DNA of 64,000 nucleotides. It comes from CBDBDZ01 sp965204215. GTDB lineage: Bacteria; Pseudomonadota; Gammaproteobacteria; Pseudomonadales; GM7GCV1. Position numbers and translations under genes: made by a program. The stretch lies in the NCBI GenBank assembly GCA_965204215.1, contig CBDBDZ010000014.1, positions 496,001 through 560,000 on the forward strand, in the 5' to 3' direction. This document shows, one piece after another, positions 15,593 through 23,731 of this stretch (positions are counted from its first letter, which is position 1; the number at the start of each line of letters is the position of its first letter). The notes below the pieces were generated by a model. That model searched no databases and had not been told where the DNA came from. It saw only the letters and a program-made list of their open reading frames with translations.

Positions 15593-16894
15593 ATGGCAAA
15601 TCCACTCGAAAATAAAGGTCTTAGCGAGCTTTGGGCTCGACTTAGATTTTTATTGTTAGGATTAATTGTCTATCGCATTGGAACACATATTCCAATACCT
15701 GGTATTGACCCTGACCAATTGTCGAATTTATTCAATCAAAATCAGGATACCATATTGGGTATGTTCAACGTGTTTTCTGGTGGTGCATTGGAACGTATGA
15801 GTATTTTGGCGTTAGGTGTTGTTCCTTATATTTCTGCATCTATCATTTTAAATATGATGACAGCTGTGGTTCCCGCTCTTGAACAAATAAAAAACGAAGG
15901 ACAATCTGGTCAGCGCAAAATACAACAGTATACGCGTTACTTCGCTTTTGCACTGGCATTGATTCAATCAATAGGTCTGAGCTTTGCTATGGCAGGTCAG
16001 GGTTTAGTCCTGGAAGGTACTCTTAATTTTTACATTACTGCCGTTGCTACTTTAACTGGCGGTTCTATGTTTATGATGTGGCTGGGTGAGCAAATCAATG
16101 AACGCGGTATCGGCAATGGCATTTCTATGCTGATATTTGCAGGTATTGTCGCTGGTTTACCAATTGCTATTGGTCAAACCATTGAACAGGCACGCACTGG
16201 GGAAATGAACCCATTACTACTAATATTTATTATTGTATTAGCTATTGCGGTTGTTTATTTCGTTGTTTTCGTAGAACGCGCTCAACGTCGGATTACCGTT
16301 AATTATGCTCAGCGCAATCAAGGTCGCGGTGCGATGCAATCCAGCCATTTGCCCCTAAAAGTGAATATGGCAGGTGTTATTCCCGCTATATTTGCCAGCA
16401 GTATTTTATTATTTCCATCGTCCATAGCTCAATGGTTCAGCCAGGGATCTGAAGGTGGAAATGAATGGTTGCAGGAAATTGTATTGGCGATTGGTCCTGG
16501 GCAACCGCTAAACTTAATTGTATTTTCTGTATTAATTATATTCTTCTGCTTTTTTTATACTGCATTGATGTATAACCCAAAAAGCGTTGCAGATAATTTA
16601 AAGCGATCAGGTGCTTTTGTACCTGGTATACGTCCTGGTGAGCAAACCGCTCGTTACATAGACGATGTGCTGACCCGTTTAACTATGGTTGGCGCTATCT
16701 ACATAGCTCTGGTTTGTTTGTTACCGCAAATTTTGGTAGTGGGTTGGAATATACCTTTCTATTTAGGTGGTACATCACTATTAATTGCAGTAGTTGTGAC
16801 TATGGATTTAATGACGCAAATCCAATCGCATTTAATGAGCCATCAATATGAGTCAATAATGAAGAAGGCTAATTTGTCGGGTCGTCGTCGCTAA
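15593..16894 (+). CDS. secY: preprotein translocase channel subunit SecY
   Basis: The 433-residue protein has ten predicted membrane spans and the SecY family landmarks: RIGTHIPIPGIDP after the first span, FNVFSGGALERMSILALGVVPYISASII around the plug and span 2, and GNGISMLIFAGIVAGLP. With SecE and SecG it forms the inner-membrane channel for export and membrane insertion. It is co-transcribed with ribosomal genes, as usual, and is 26 bases from rpmJ. Confidence 0.97.
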   Translation: MANPLENKGLSELWARLRFLLLGLIVYRIGTHIPIPGIDPDQLSNLFNQNQDTILGMFNVFSGGALERMSILALGVVPYISASIILNMMTAVVPALEQIKNEGQSGQRKIQQYTRYFAFALALIQSIGLSFAMAGQGLVLEGTLNFYITAVATLTGGSMFMMWLGEQINERGIGNGISMLIFAGIVAGLPIAIGQTIEQARTGEMNPLLLIFIIVLAIAVVYFVVFVERAQRRITVNYAQRNQGRGAMQSSHLPLKVNMAGVIPAIFASSILLFPSSIAQWFSQGSEGGNEWLQEIVLAIGPGQPLNLIVFSVLIIFFCFFYTALMYNPKSVADNLKRSGAFVPGIRPGEQTARYIDDVLTRLTMVGAIYIALVCLLPQILVVGWNIPFYLGGTSLLIAVVVTMDLMTQIQSHLMSHQYESIMKKANLSGRRR

Positions 16895-16919
16895 CCATAA
16901 AAACGTATAGAGTAACATA

Positions 16920-17036
16920 ATGAAAGTTAGAGCATCTGTAAAGAAAATGTGTAGAAACTGTAAAGTTATTAAACGCAAAGGGGTACTAAGAGTTATCTGT
17001 AGTACTGAACCAAGACATAAGCAGCGCCAAGGCTGA
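16920..17036 (+). CDS. rpmJ: 50S ribosomal protein L36 (zinc-binding form)
   Basis: A 38-codon frame from the ATG at 16920 to TGA at 17034-17036 reads MKVRASVKKMCRNCKVIKRKG and ends RHKQRQG. It keeps all four zinc ligands: Cys11, Cys14, Cys27 and His33. That makes it the C-plus form, whose use can depend on zinc supply. Position between secY and rpsM is the standard one. It is easily missed because of its size. Confidence 0.95.
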   Translation: MKVRASVKKMCRNCKVIKRKGVLRVICSTEPRHKQRQG

Positions 17037-17061
17037 TTAACACTATTTCGGAGATTATTTA

Positions 17062-17418
17062 ATGGCTCGTATTGCTGGTGTAAACATTCCTGACCACAAA
17101 CATGCTGAAGTATCACTAACTCATATCTACGGTATTGGACGCACTGTTTCACGAAAAATTTGTGAAACGGTTGGTATTAATCCCGCTCAAAAAATTTCAA
17201 CATTAGATGATACTAAACTGGATGAATTGCGCGCAGAAGTTGGCAATTATCAAACCGAAGGCGATTTGCGCCGTGAAGTGCAAATGAATATTAAACGCTT
17301 AATGGATTTGGGCTGCTATCGCGGTTTGAGACATCGCCGTAATTTACCAGTTCGTGGTCAAAATACCAAGAACAATTCGCGCACCCGTAAGGGGCCACGT
17401 AAACCTATTAAACGCTAA
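17062..17418 (+). CDS. rpsM: 30S ribosomal protein S13
   Basis: The 118-residue protein starts MARIAGVNIPDHKHAEVSLTHIYGIG and ends in the basic tail TRKGPRKPIKR that reaches the P-site tRNA. CGGAG lies 9 bases upstream of the ATG. It is the first gene of the alpha block; no separate promoter is obvious in the 25-base gap after rpmJ. Confidence 0.97.
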   Translation: MARIAGVNIPDHKHAEVSLTHIYGIGRTVSRKICETVGINPAQKISTLDDTKLDELRAEVGNYQTEGDLRREVQMNIKRLMDLGCYRGLRHRRNLPVRGQNTKNNSRTRKGPRKPIKR

Positions 17419-17438
17419 TTAATACTAGAGATATATAA

Positions 17439-17831
17439 ATGGCTAAACCTAGCACTAAGAGGACCAGGAAAAAAGTCAAGAAGGTTATTGCTGACGCGGT
17501 TGCTCATGTTCATGCGTCATTCAATAATACCATTGTCACCATAACAGATCGACAAGGCAATGTACTTTGCTGGGCTACCGCTGGAGGTTCAGGCTTTCGT
17601 GGTTCAAGAAAAAGTACACCTTTTGCAGCACAGGTAGCAGCTGAACGTGTTGCGAATGCAGCTAAAGAGTTTGGCGTTGAAAATTTAGAAGTTGAAGTTA
17701 AGGGCCCTGGCCCTGGCCGTGAATCAGCTGTTCGTGCATTAAATAACTTTGGTTATAAAATTAGCAAAATTACTGACGCGACACCTATTCCACACAATGG
17801 TTGTCGTCCACCCAAAAAACGTCGAGTTTAA
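17439..17831 (+). CDS. rpsK: 30S ribosomal protein S11
   Basis: At 130 residues it matches bacterial S11: HVHASFNNTIVTITDRQGN near the start and TPIPHNGCRPPKKRRV at the end. S11 lies on the platform near the mRNA exit. AGAG stands about 9 bases before the ATG. Confidence 0.97.
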   Translation: MAKPSTKRTRKKVKKVIADAVAHVHASFNNTIVTITDRQGNVLCWATAGGSGFRGSRKSTPFAAQVAAERVANAAKEFGVENLEVEVKGPGPGRESAVRALNNFGYKISKITDATPIPHNGCRPPKKRRV

Positions 17832-17852
17832 TTCATTTTCGGAGAAGCATAA

Positions 17853-18473
17853 ATGGCTAGATACATCGGTCCAACTTGTAAACTCTCACGCCGTGAGGGC
17901 ACAGACCTGTTTCTTAAAAGTGGTATTCGCCCGCTAGAGTCAAAATGTAAAGTTGATACGGCGCCAGGCGCTCACGGTCAACGCCGTGGTCGTTTATCAG
18001 ACTACGGTATTCAATTGCGTGAAAAGCAAAAAGTGCGCCGCATGTATGGCGTGTTAGAAAAGCAATTTCGCAACTACTACAAAGAAGCGGCGCGTATAAA
18101 AGGAAATACTGGTGAAAACTTATTGTCTTTACTAGAGTCCAGATTAGATAATGTTGTGTATCGCATGGGTTTTGGTTCGACTCGTTCTGAATGTCGTCAA
18201 TTAATTTCTCACAACGCTATTTTAGTCAATGGCAAAAAGGTTAATATTCCTTCTTATTCCGTTAAAGCTAACGATACCATAAGCATTCGCGAGCGTAGTA
18301 AAAAGCAACTGCGCATTCAATCGTCACTTGATCTAGCTGGTCAACGTGCAGATGTTGATTGGGTAAATGTTGATAAAACCCAATTAAGTGGTATATTTTC
18401 GCGACTTCCAGATCGCGATGAATTACCCAAAGAAATCAATGAAAGCTTGATTGTTGAGCTTTACTCCAAGTAA
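17853..18473 (+). CDS. rpsD: 30S ribosomal protein S4
   Basis: The 206-residue protein has the N-terminal arm MARYIGPTCKLSRREGTDL with two cysteines rather than four, so no zinc site is expected, and an S4 RNA-binding domain around NVVYRMGFGSTRSECRQLISHNAILVN (given in part). S4 starts 30S assembly and in E. coli represses the alpha operon. CGGAG is a good ribosome binding site 11 bases upstream. Confidence 0.97.
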   Translation: MARYIGPTCKLSRREGTDLFLKSGIRPLESKCKVDTAPGAHGQRRGRLSDYGIQLREKQKVRRMYGVLEKQFRNYYKEAARIKGNTGENLLSLLESRLDNVVYRMGFGSTRSECRQLISHNAILVNGKKVNIPSYSVKANDTISIRERSKKQLRIQSSLDLAGQRADVDWVNVDKTQLSGIFSRLPDRDELPKEINESLIVELYSK

Positions 18474-18520
18474 TCAACACATAGCAATCATTACCGTAAT
18501 AACAATTATTTAGGTGTACC

Positions 18521-19513
18521 ATGCAGATTGATGTAAGTGACTTTTTGACCCCCAAACAAATTGATGTAAGTTCCGACAGTCTCTATCAGACAAAAATTGT
18601 ACTAGAACCGTTCGAGCGTGGTTTTGGACATACATTGGGAAATGCATTGCGCCGTATTCTTTTATCATCTATGCCTGGTTCTGCCATTGTCGAAGTGCAG
18701 ATTGAAGGCGTTGAACATGAATACACAACACTACCAGGTGTCCGTGAAGACGTTATCGAAGTTTTAATGAACCTTAAGGGTATTGCCACCAGACTTCACG
18801 TTCTGGACGAAGTGTATCTGACTTTAAGCAAAAAAGGCGGTGTGGTAACAGCGAGTGATATTCAAGTTGACCAGAATGTTGAAATCATAAATGGTGATCA
18901 TATCATTGCTAATTTAGATGAAAACACCGAATTGAACATGACTTTAAAAGTAGCTAAAGGCCGTGGCTATCAACCTGTCGATGTTCGTGTTCGCGATGAT
19001 GAAGACAGCCAAACTATTGGTGTCTTACACCTTGATGCTAGCTTTAGCCCAGTAAGACACGTATCTTATGTGGTAGATAGTGCTCGTGTTGAACAACGTA
19101 CTGATTTGGATAAATTAATTATAGATATTGAAACCAACGGTTCAATTAACCCTGAAGAAGCTGTTCGCACCGCAGCTACCATCTTACAGCAGCAGCTGGC
19201 AGCTTTTGTCGATTTAGAAGCGATTAATCATGCGCAGCCACCTGAAACAGAATCATTAATTGATCCAATCTTCTTGCGCTCAGTAGATGATTTGGAGCTG
19301 ACAGTACGTTCAGCTAATTGCTTAAAAGCAGAAAGCATTTATTTTATTGGCGATTTAGTGCAACGCACAGAGCAAGAATTACTTCGCACACCTAACCTGG
19401 GTAAGAAATCACTCAATGAAATGAAAGATGTGCTAATGTCCAGAGGTTTAACTCTAGGTATGCGTTTGGAAACATGGCCTCCAATCAATTTACCGCACCA
19501 CCCTGTATCTTAA
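18521..19513 (+). CDS. rpoA: RNA polymerase alpha subunit
   Basis: The 330-residue protein has the N-terminal dimerisation domain (EPFERGFGHTLGNALRRILLSSM) and the C-terminal helix-hairpin-helix domain (SVDDLELTVRSANCLKAE; TPNLGKKSLNEMKDVL) that binds UP elements and activators. AGGTG precedes the ATG. It sits between rpsD and rplQ, the standard place, so polymerase and ribosome synthesis are linked. Confidence 0.98.
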   Translation: MQIDVSDFLTPKQIDVSSDSLYQTKIVLEPFERGFGHTLGNALRRILLSSMPGSAIVEVQIEGVEHEYTTLPGVREDVIEVLMNLKGIATRLHVLDEVYLTLSKKGGVVTASDIQVDQNVEIINGDHIIANLDENTELNMTLKVAKGRGYQPVDVRVRDDEDSQTIGVLHLDASFSPVRHVSYVVDSARVEQRTDLDKLIIDIETNGSINPEEAVRTAATILQQQLAAFVDLEAINHAQPPETESLIDPIFLRSVDDLELTVRSANCLKAESIYFIGDLVQRTEQELLRTPNLGKKSLNEMKDVLMSRGLTLGMRLETWPPINLPHHPVS

Positions 19514-19550
19514 TTTTAGTAAACCTTAATTAACTCATCGGAAAACAGAC

Positions 19551-19955
19551 ATGCGTCATCGTAAAAGTGAAAACAAACTCGGCAAAACGGGTTCACATAA
19601 AAGAGCAATGCTCAAAAATATGTCAGTATCACTTATTGAACACGAACTTATCAAAACGACTTTACCCAAGGCAAAAGTATTGCGTCAATATATAGAACCG
19701 CTCATTACATTAGCTAAAAAAGATACTGTTGCTAATCGCCGTTTAGCCTTTGCTCGCCTGCGTGATAAAGCTGCAGTGGGCAAGTTATTTGTTGAATTGG
19801 GTGATCGCTACGAAGACCGCCCTGGTGGCTATGTACGTATTCTGAAATGTGGACTGCGAACAGGCGATAAAGCGCCGATGGCGTTTGTCGAATTTGTTGA
19901 TAGACCAATTCCTGAAGCAGTCTATGCTGACGACGATTATGGAGCTCAAGACTAA
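19551..19955 (+). CDS. rplQ: 50S ribosomal protein L17
   Basis: The 134-residue protein starts MRHRKSENKLGKTGSHKRAM and keeps GGYVRILKCGLRTGDKAPMAFVEFVD. It is the last gene of the 13.8 kb ribosomal cluster. The C-terminal extension (EAVYADDDYGAQD) is acidic. The next gene, ssb, converges on it from the other strand. Confidence 0.97.
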   Translation: MRHRKSENKLGKTGSHKRAMLKNMSVSLIEHELIKTTLPKAKVLRQYIEPLITLAKKDTVANRRLAFARLRDKAAVGKLFVELGDRYEDRPGGYVRILKCGLRTGDKAPMAFVEFVDRPIPEAVYADDDYGAQD

Positions 19956-19997
19956 TCCGATGTATGAAACATTTAAGCAGCGTTCTGTTTTTGGTTC

Positions 19998-20019
19998 GAT
20001 TCCATTACGAAATGGAATC
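19998..20019 (+). terminator. possible terminator hairpin after rplQ
   Basis: GATTCCATT-ACGA-AATGGAATC is a perfect 9 bp stem with a 4-base loop, 43 bases after the rplQ stop in the gap before the convergent ssb. It lacks a T-run directly after the stem, so intrinsic termination is uncertain. Confidence 0.35.
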
Positions 20020-20124
20020 ACCAGTTATGAGTTTTTGTTCAGAACCTCGCAATCGTGTCACCGTTTTTCAGCATCTGGCCCTTAATTTAAAAATTTCAAA
20101 TAGTTCTTCAACGCATAACCTGGG

Positions 20125-20592
20125 CTAAAACGGAATATCGTCGTCGTAATCGTCGTAGTTTGAATTTGCTGTAGCAGGAGCAGCAGGTTGTGCTGCCATT
20201 TGAGACGGTTGTTGATTGTTTTCAATAGCCCCTGTTGCATTGTTAGCACTGCCTCGGCTGTCTAACATTTGCATTTCATTTGCAATAATTTCTGTAGTAT
20301 AGCGATCATTGCCTGATTGGTCTTGCCATTTGCGCGTCTGAATTCGTCCCTCAATAAACACTTTGCTGCCTTTGTTAAGGTACTGACCACAAATTTCAGC
20401 CAACTTTCCAAATACGGAAATACGGTGCCATTCAGTCCGATTGACTTCTTCATTAGTGTTTTTGTCGCGCCAAACTTCCGAAGTAGCCACGCTAAAACTA
20501 GCAATAGCTCTTTGGTCTGCGGTATAACGCATTTCCGGTGCGTTGCCCAGGTTACCGATAATAATAGCTTTATTAACGCCGCGTGATGCCAT
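20125..20592 (-). CDS. ssb: single-stranded DNA-binding protein
   Basis: The 155-residue protein has the N-terminal OB fold (MASRGVNKAIIIGNLGNAPEMRYT; TEWHRISVFGKLAEICGQYL), a Gln/Ala/Asn-rich linker and the acidic tip DDYDDDIPF that recruits replication and repair partners. GGAGA lies 7 bases upstream of the ATG. SSB coats exposed single strands in replication, recombination and repair. In several relatives ssb follows rplQ through uvrA; uvrA is absent here. A degenerate family B end (GCATAACCTGGG, 20112-20123) overlaps the region just after its stop. Confidence 0.96.
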   Translation of the reverse strand: MASRGVNKAIIIGNLGNAPEMRYTADQRAIASFSVATSEVWRDKNTNEEVNRTEWHRISVFGKLAEICGQYLNKGSKVFIEGRIQTRKWQDQSGNDRYTTEIIANEMQMLDSRGSANNATGAIENNQQPSQMAAQPAAPATANSNYDDYDDDIPF

Positions 20593-20808
20593 GATAGGTC
20601 TCCAAGTTGATAGTTATTTTAAGCAGTAAGTGTCATATGGAAATCAAGTAACGCTTCTCTGTCCCAACCTTTGTGCAGGTAATTGCGTTATTGAATTTCC
20701 CTTTACATAAATCATGTAAAAAATTCTACTCGCTTAAGGTTGGGTTGGCAATAAATTTATCCAGTTATTCAAATAAAATTTTCAATAAAGCGAAAGACGA
20801 AAGATTTA

Positions 20809-21438
20809 CTAAAATGGTTGATAGTAAAGCCCTGACAATTCTGCCAGTAACTCTATAGCAATGGGTAATATAGAAAATAACAGTAACAGTCCCATAGAAA
20901 TGTTAAACCAGCGTATTAGTCCAGGCTTCTTCATTAGTGCTTGTAGAGTCTGTCCACCTAGTAACCAGATACTGATACTGGGAAAGGTGAAAATAAAAAA
21001 TACAAAGGCAATCAGCAAGGTATCCCAGAAAATATTAGTTTGGCTGCTAAAGGCGACAATCGCACTGCTTCCCATTACCCAGGCTTTGGGATTTATCCAT
21101 TGAAATAACAGTGACTGAACGAAGGTTAGAGGTGAACCTAAACGGTTTTGTTCCTGTGCGGAACTATTGGCAATTTTCCACGATAAAAAACAAAGATAAA
21201 TAATGCCCAGTGTTTTAATTAAAGTATGCAGCCAAGTCAATTGCTCGAAGACAACGCCGAAACCTAAGCCTATGGTTACAACTAATATTGGCATACCTAT
21301 AACGATACCCCACCAGTGAGGTAGGCTACGTCTCCAGCCAAAATTCAGACCAGAGGTTAACAACATAATATTATTGGGACCTGGGGTTATGGCACTAATA
21401 AAAACAAATATCACCAGTGACCAGAAGTTTTCAATCAT
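20809..21438 (-). CDS. LysE/RhtB-family amino acid exporter
   Basis: Starting at the ATG at 21438 (MIENFWSLVIFVFISAITPGPNN) the protein has about 209 residues and six hydrophobic segments. The TPGPNN motif in the first span is the family signature. Members export amino acids or related small molecules across the inner membrane; the substrate cannot be inferred. An upstream in-frame start at 21486 would add 16 polar residues unlike the family and is not preferred. The 216-base gap to ssb on its downstream side contains an inverted pair CCCAACCTT/AAGGTTGGG (about 20663 and 20735) of unknown role. Confidence 0.85.
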   Translation of the reverse strand: MIENFWSLVIFVFISAITPGPNNIMLLTSGLNFGWRRSLPHWWGIVIGMPILVVTIGLGFGVVFEQLTWLHTLIKTLGIIYLCFLSWKIANSSAQEQNRLGSPLTFVQSLLFQWINPKAWVMGSSAIVAFSSQTNIFWDTLLIAFVFFIFTFPSISIWLLGGQTLQALMKKPGLIRWFNISMGLLLLFSILPIAIELLAELSGLYYQPF

Positions 21439-21491
21439 TATTTTTGGATGTGGTAGGTTTCTAATAATCCAGGTCCAGTATCTCAAATAAA

Positions 21492-21514
21492 AAACCCCGC
21501 GTAAAGCGGGGTTT
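21492..21514 (-). terminator. intrinsic terminator of hppA
   Basis: AAACCCCGC-GTAAA-GCGGGGTTT forms a 9 bp GC-rich stem with a 5-base loop, 23 bases after the hppA stop on the minus strand. On that strand the stem is followed by TTTATTTG, so it has the usual hairpin plus T-run form. Confidence 0.85.
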
Positions 21515-21536
21515 AAAAGGTTCTGTTAATTTCCGT

Positions 21537-23516
21537 TTACAGTAAAGGTGCAATGACCAGGCTGACAATTGCCATAACATTAATGAGAATATTCATAGAA
21601 GGACCAGAAGTGTCTTTAAATGGGTCGCCTACGGTATCACCTACGACAACGGCGCTGTGAGTTTCAGTGCCTTTACCGCCGAAGTTCCCTTTCTCAACGA
21701 ATTTTTTGGCGTTATCCCAGGCACCGCCAGCGTTTGCCATCATCAGTGCCATTAGCACACAGCCTAGCAATGAACCACCTAACATGCCACCTAGAGCCTC
21801 AGCACCGAGTATAAAGCCGACAGCCGGAGGGGTAGATACAGCAATAACGCCAGGGAGCATCATGCGTTTTAAGGCAGCTGTGGTTGCAATGTCTATACAT
21901 TTAGCTGTGTCAGGTTCTGCCTTACCTTCTAATAAGCCGGGAATTTCTTTGAATTGACGGCGAATTTCATTAATCATATCAAAGGCGGCATCACCCACTG
22001 AAGTCATGGTGATGGATGAAATTAAAAACGGTATGGTACCGCCAATAAATAATCCTACCAAGACAATTGGATCGGATAATTGTAAAGAAAAATCAGGGTA
22101 TTTTAAAGTTACGGTTTCAACAAAAGCCGCGATAATTGCCAATGCTGCCAAAGCTGCAGCGCCAATGGCGAAGCCTTTACCAATAGCTGCAGTGGTGTTG
22201 CCTAACTCATCCAGTGAGTCGGTTATTTCGCGAACATCTGACCCCATACCGCCCATTTCAGCAATGCCGCCAGCATTGTCAGCTACAGGACCGTAGGCAT
22301 CAATCGCCATGGTAATACCTACAGTAGATAGCATACCTACTGCAGCGATGCCTACGCCGTATAAACCTGCTAATTCGGTTGAAATATAGATAATGGCAGC
22401 AATGAAAAGCAGTGGTAATACCACCGATTGCATACCGACAGAAAGCCCGGTAATCATAACAGTTGCGGGCCCTGTTTCACCAGATTTAGCAATTTTTTCG
22501 ACAGGGGAACCGCCAGTATAATATTCGGTGATAAGCCCGATAGCGATACCGCCAACAGCACCTGAAACTACTGCCCACCAAATATTAGAGCCTAACCCTA
22601 ACTCGCCAATTAACACATAAGCAGCAATAATGAATATTAAAGGAGCGCCTAGTGTACCCGTGCGAAGTGCGGCGGCTGGTGCGGCACTTGAGCGCATTTT
22701 AACTACAAAAATCATGACAAGAGAACATACCAAACCAACTGCAGCCAAAGCTAAGGGCAGGAACATCATGGATTCTTTATCTGCTAAGCCTGTCATGGTA
22801 TACGCAATAGCGATAGTTGCAATCATTGATCCACAGTAAGATTCAAAAATATCAGAACCCATACCTGCAACATCGCCCACGTTATCGCCTACATTATCGG
22901 CGATGACGCCTGGATTGCGAGGGTCATCTTCAGGAATACCAGCTTCAATCTTACCTACCAGGTCAGCGCCAATGTCAGCACTCTTTGTAAAAATACCGCC
23001 GCCGACGCGTGAGAATAATGCAACAACGGATGCGCCCATGCCAAAGCCTTCCAGGTCGTGGCCACCACCAAAGAAATAGAACAGGCTGCCCAGGCCAATT
23101 AATCCAAGAGAGGCTACACATAAACCCATTATCGAGCCGCCATAAAATGCCACTGACAATGCACTGGCAGCACCTTTTTGTTGAGCTGCTGTTGCGGTTC
23201 TAACATTGGCTTTGGTGGCAGAGTACATACCAATCCAGCCAGCGATAGAAGAAGATAGCGCTCCGACAAACACAGCAATTGCAGTATTTGGAGTAGGGAA
23301 AGCAATATAGGTGATAATGATTAATGCCGCTAAAAAGATAACCAGCATCTTATACTCACGCTTCATAAATACCATAGCGCCTAGATGAATTTGATCAGCA
23401 ATCTTCTTTATAGCATCTTCACCTTCTGGATAGTGTTTTACAAGCGTATACAAGATATAGGCAAAAGCCAAGCCAACCGTGCCAATAACAGGTGGCAGAT
23501 AGGTCATGTCTGTCAT
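21537..23516 (-). CDS. hppA: membrane-bound ion-pumping pyrophosphatase, potassium-dependent type
   Basis: The 659-residue protein has about 16 membrane spans and the pyrophosphatase core DNVGDNVGDVAGMGSDIFES, plus the second acidic cluster in ADNAGGIAEMGGMGSDVREITD (shown in part). It couples hydrolysis of inorganic pyrophosphate to pumping of protons or sodium ions across the inner membrane. The motif GNTTAAIGKGFA has Ala where potassium-independent enzymes have Lys, so it should need potassium. Proton versus sodium transport cannot be settled by eye. GAGG precedes the ATG at 23516. The gene has its own terminator downstream. Confidence 0.93.
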   Translation of the reverse strand: MTDMTYLPPVIGTVGLAFAYILYTLVKHYPEGEDAIKKIADQIHLGAMVFMKREYKMLVIFLAALIIITYIAFPTPNTAIAVFVGALSSSIAGWIGMYSATKANVRTATAAQQKGAASALSVAFYGGSIMGLCVASLGLIGLGSLFYFFGGGHDLEGFGMGASVVALFSRVGGGIFTKSADIGADLVGKIEAGIPEDDPRNPGVIADNVGDNVGDVAGMGSDIFESYCGSMIATIAIAYTMTGLADKESMMFLPLALAAVGLVCSLVMIFVVKMRSSAAPAAALRTGTLGAPLIFIIAAYVLIGELGLGSNIWWAVVSGAVGGIAIGLITEYYTGGSPVEKIAKSGETGPATVMITGLSVGMQSVVLPLLFIAAIIYISTELAGLYGVGIAAVGMLSTVGITMAIDAYGPVADNAGGIAEMGGMGSDVREITDSLDELGNTTAAIGKGFAIGAAALAALAIIAAFVETVTLKYPDFSLQLSDPIVLVGLFIGGTIPFLISSITMTSVGDAAFDMINEIRRQFKEIPGLLEGKAEPDTAKCIDIATTAALKRMMLPGVIAVSTPPAVGFILGAEALGGMLGGSLLGCVLMALMMANAGGAWDNAKKFVEKGNFGGKGTETHSAVVVGDTVGDPFKDTSGPSMNILINVMAIVSLVIAPLL

Positions 23517-23555
23517 AAAAATAAATACCTCAATAAATTATAATAAGTTTTAAAT

Positions 23556-23728
23556 TATTAATTCGGGATGAAAATACCGAACTAAGATGTGGCACAAGGA
23601 AGTGCCACCGACGAGCGATAGCTCGGTCGCGAACCATTGAAATACAAGTAAAATTCGCATATTTTCGCTAGTATTTTAATGGTGACCAATAAAAGATGCA
23701 GGAGCGATATTTTATTGATAGGTTAAAG
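23556..23728 (+). repeat. A2, full family A multi-hairpin element
   Basis: It fills the gap between the hppA start and the pnp stop. Hairpins are TTCGGGAT/ATACCGAA, GTGGCACAAGGAAGTGCCAC (perfect), CGAGCGATAGCTCG (perfect), a long ATTGAAATAC.../GTATTTTAAT pair and the AATAAAAGATGC...ATATTTTATT pair. Its GGTTAA end lies six bases from the pnp stop codon. Confidence 0.85.
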
Positions 23729-23731
23729 AAT

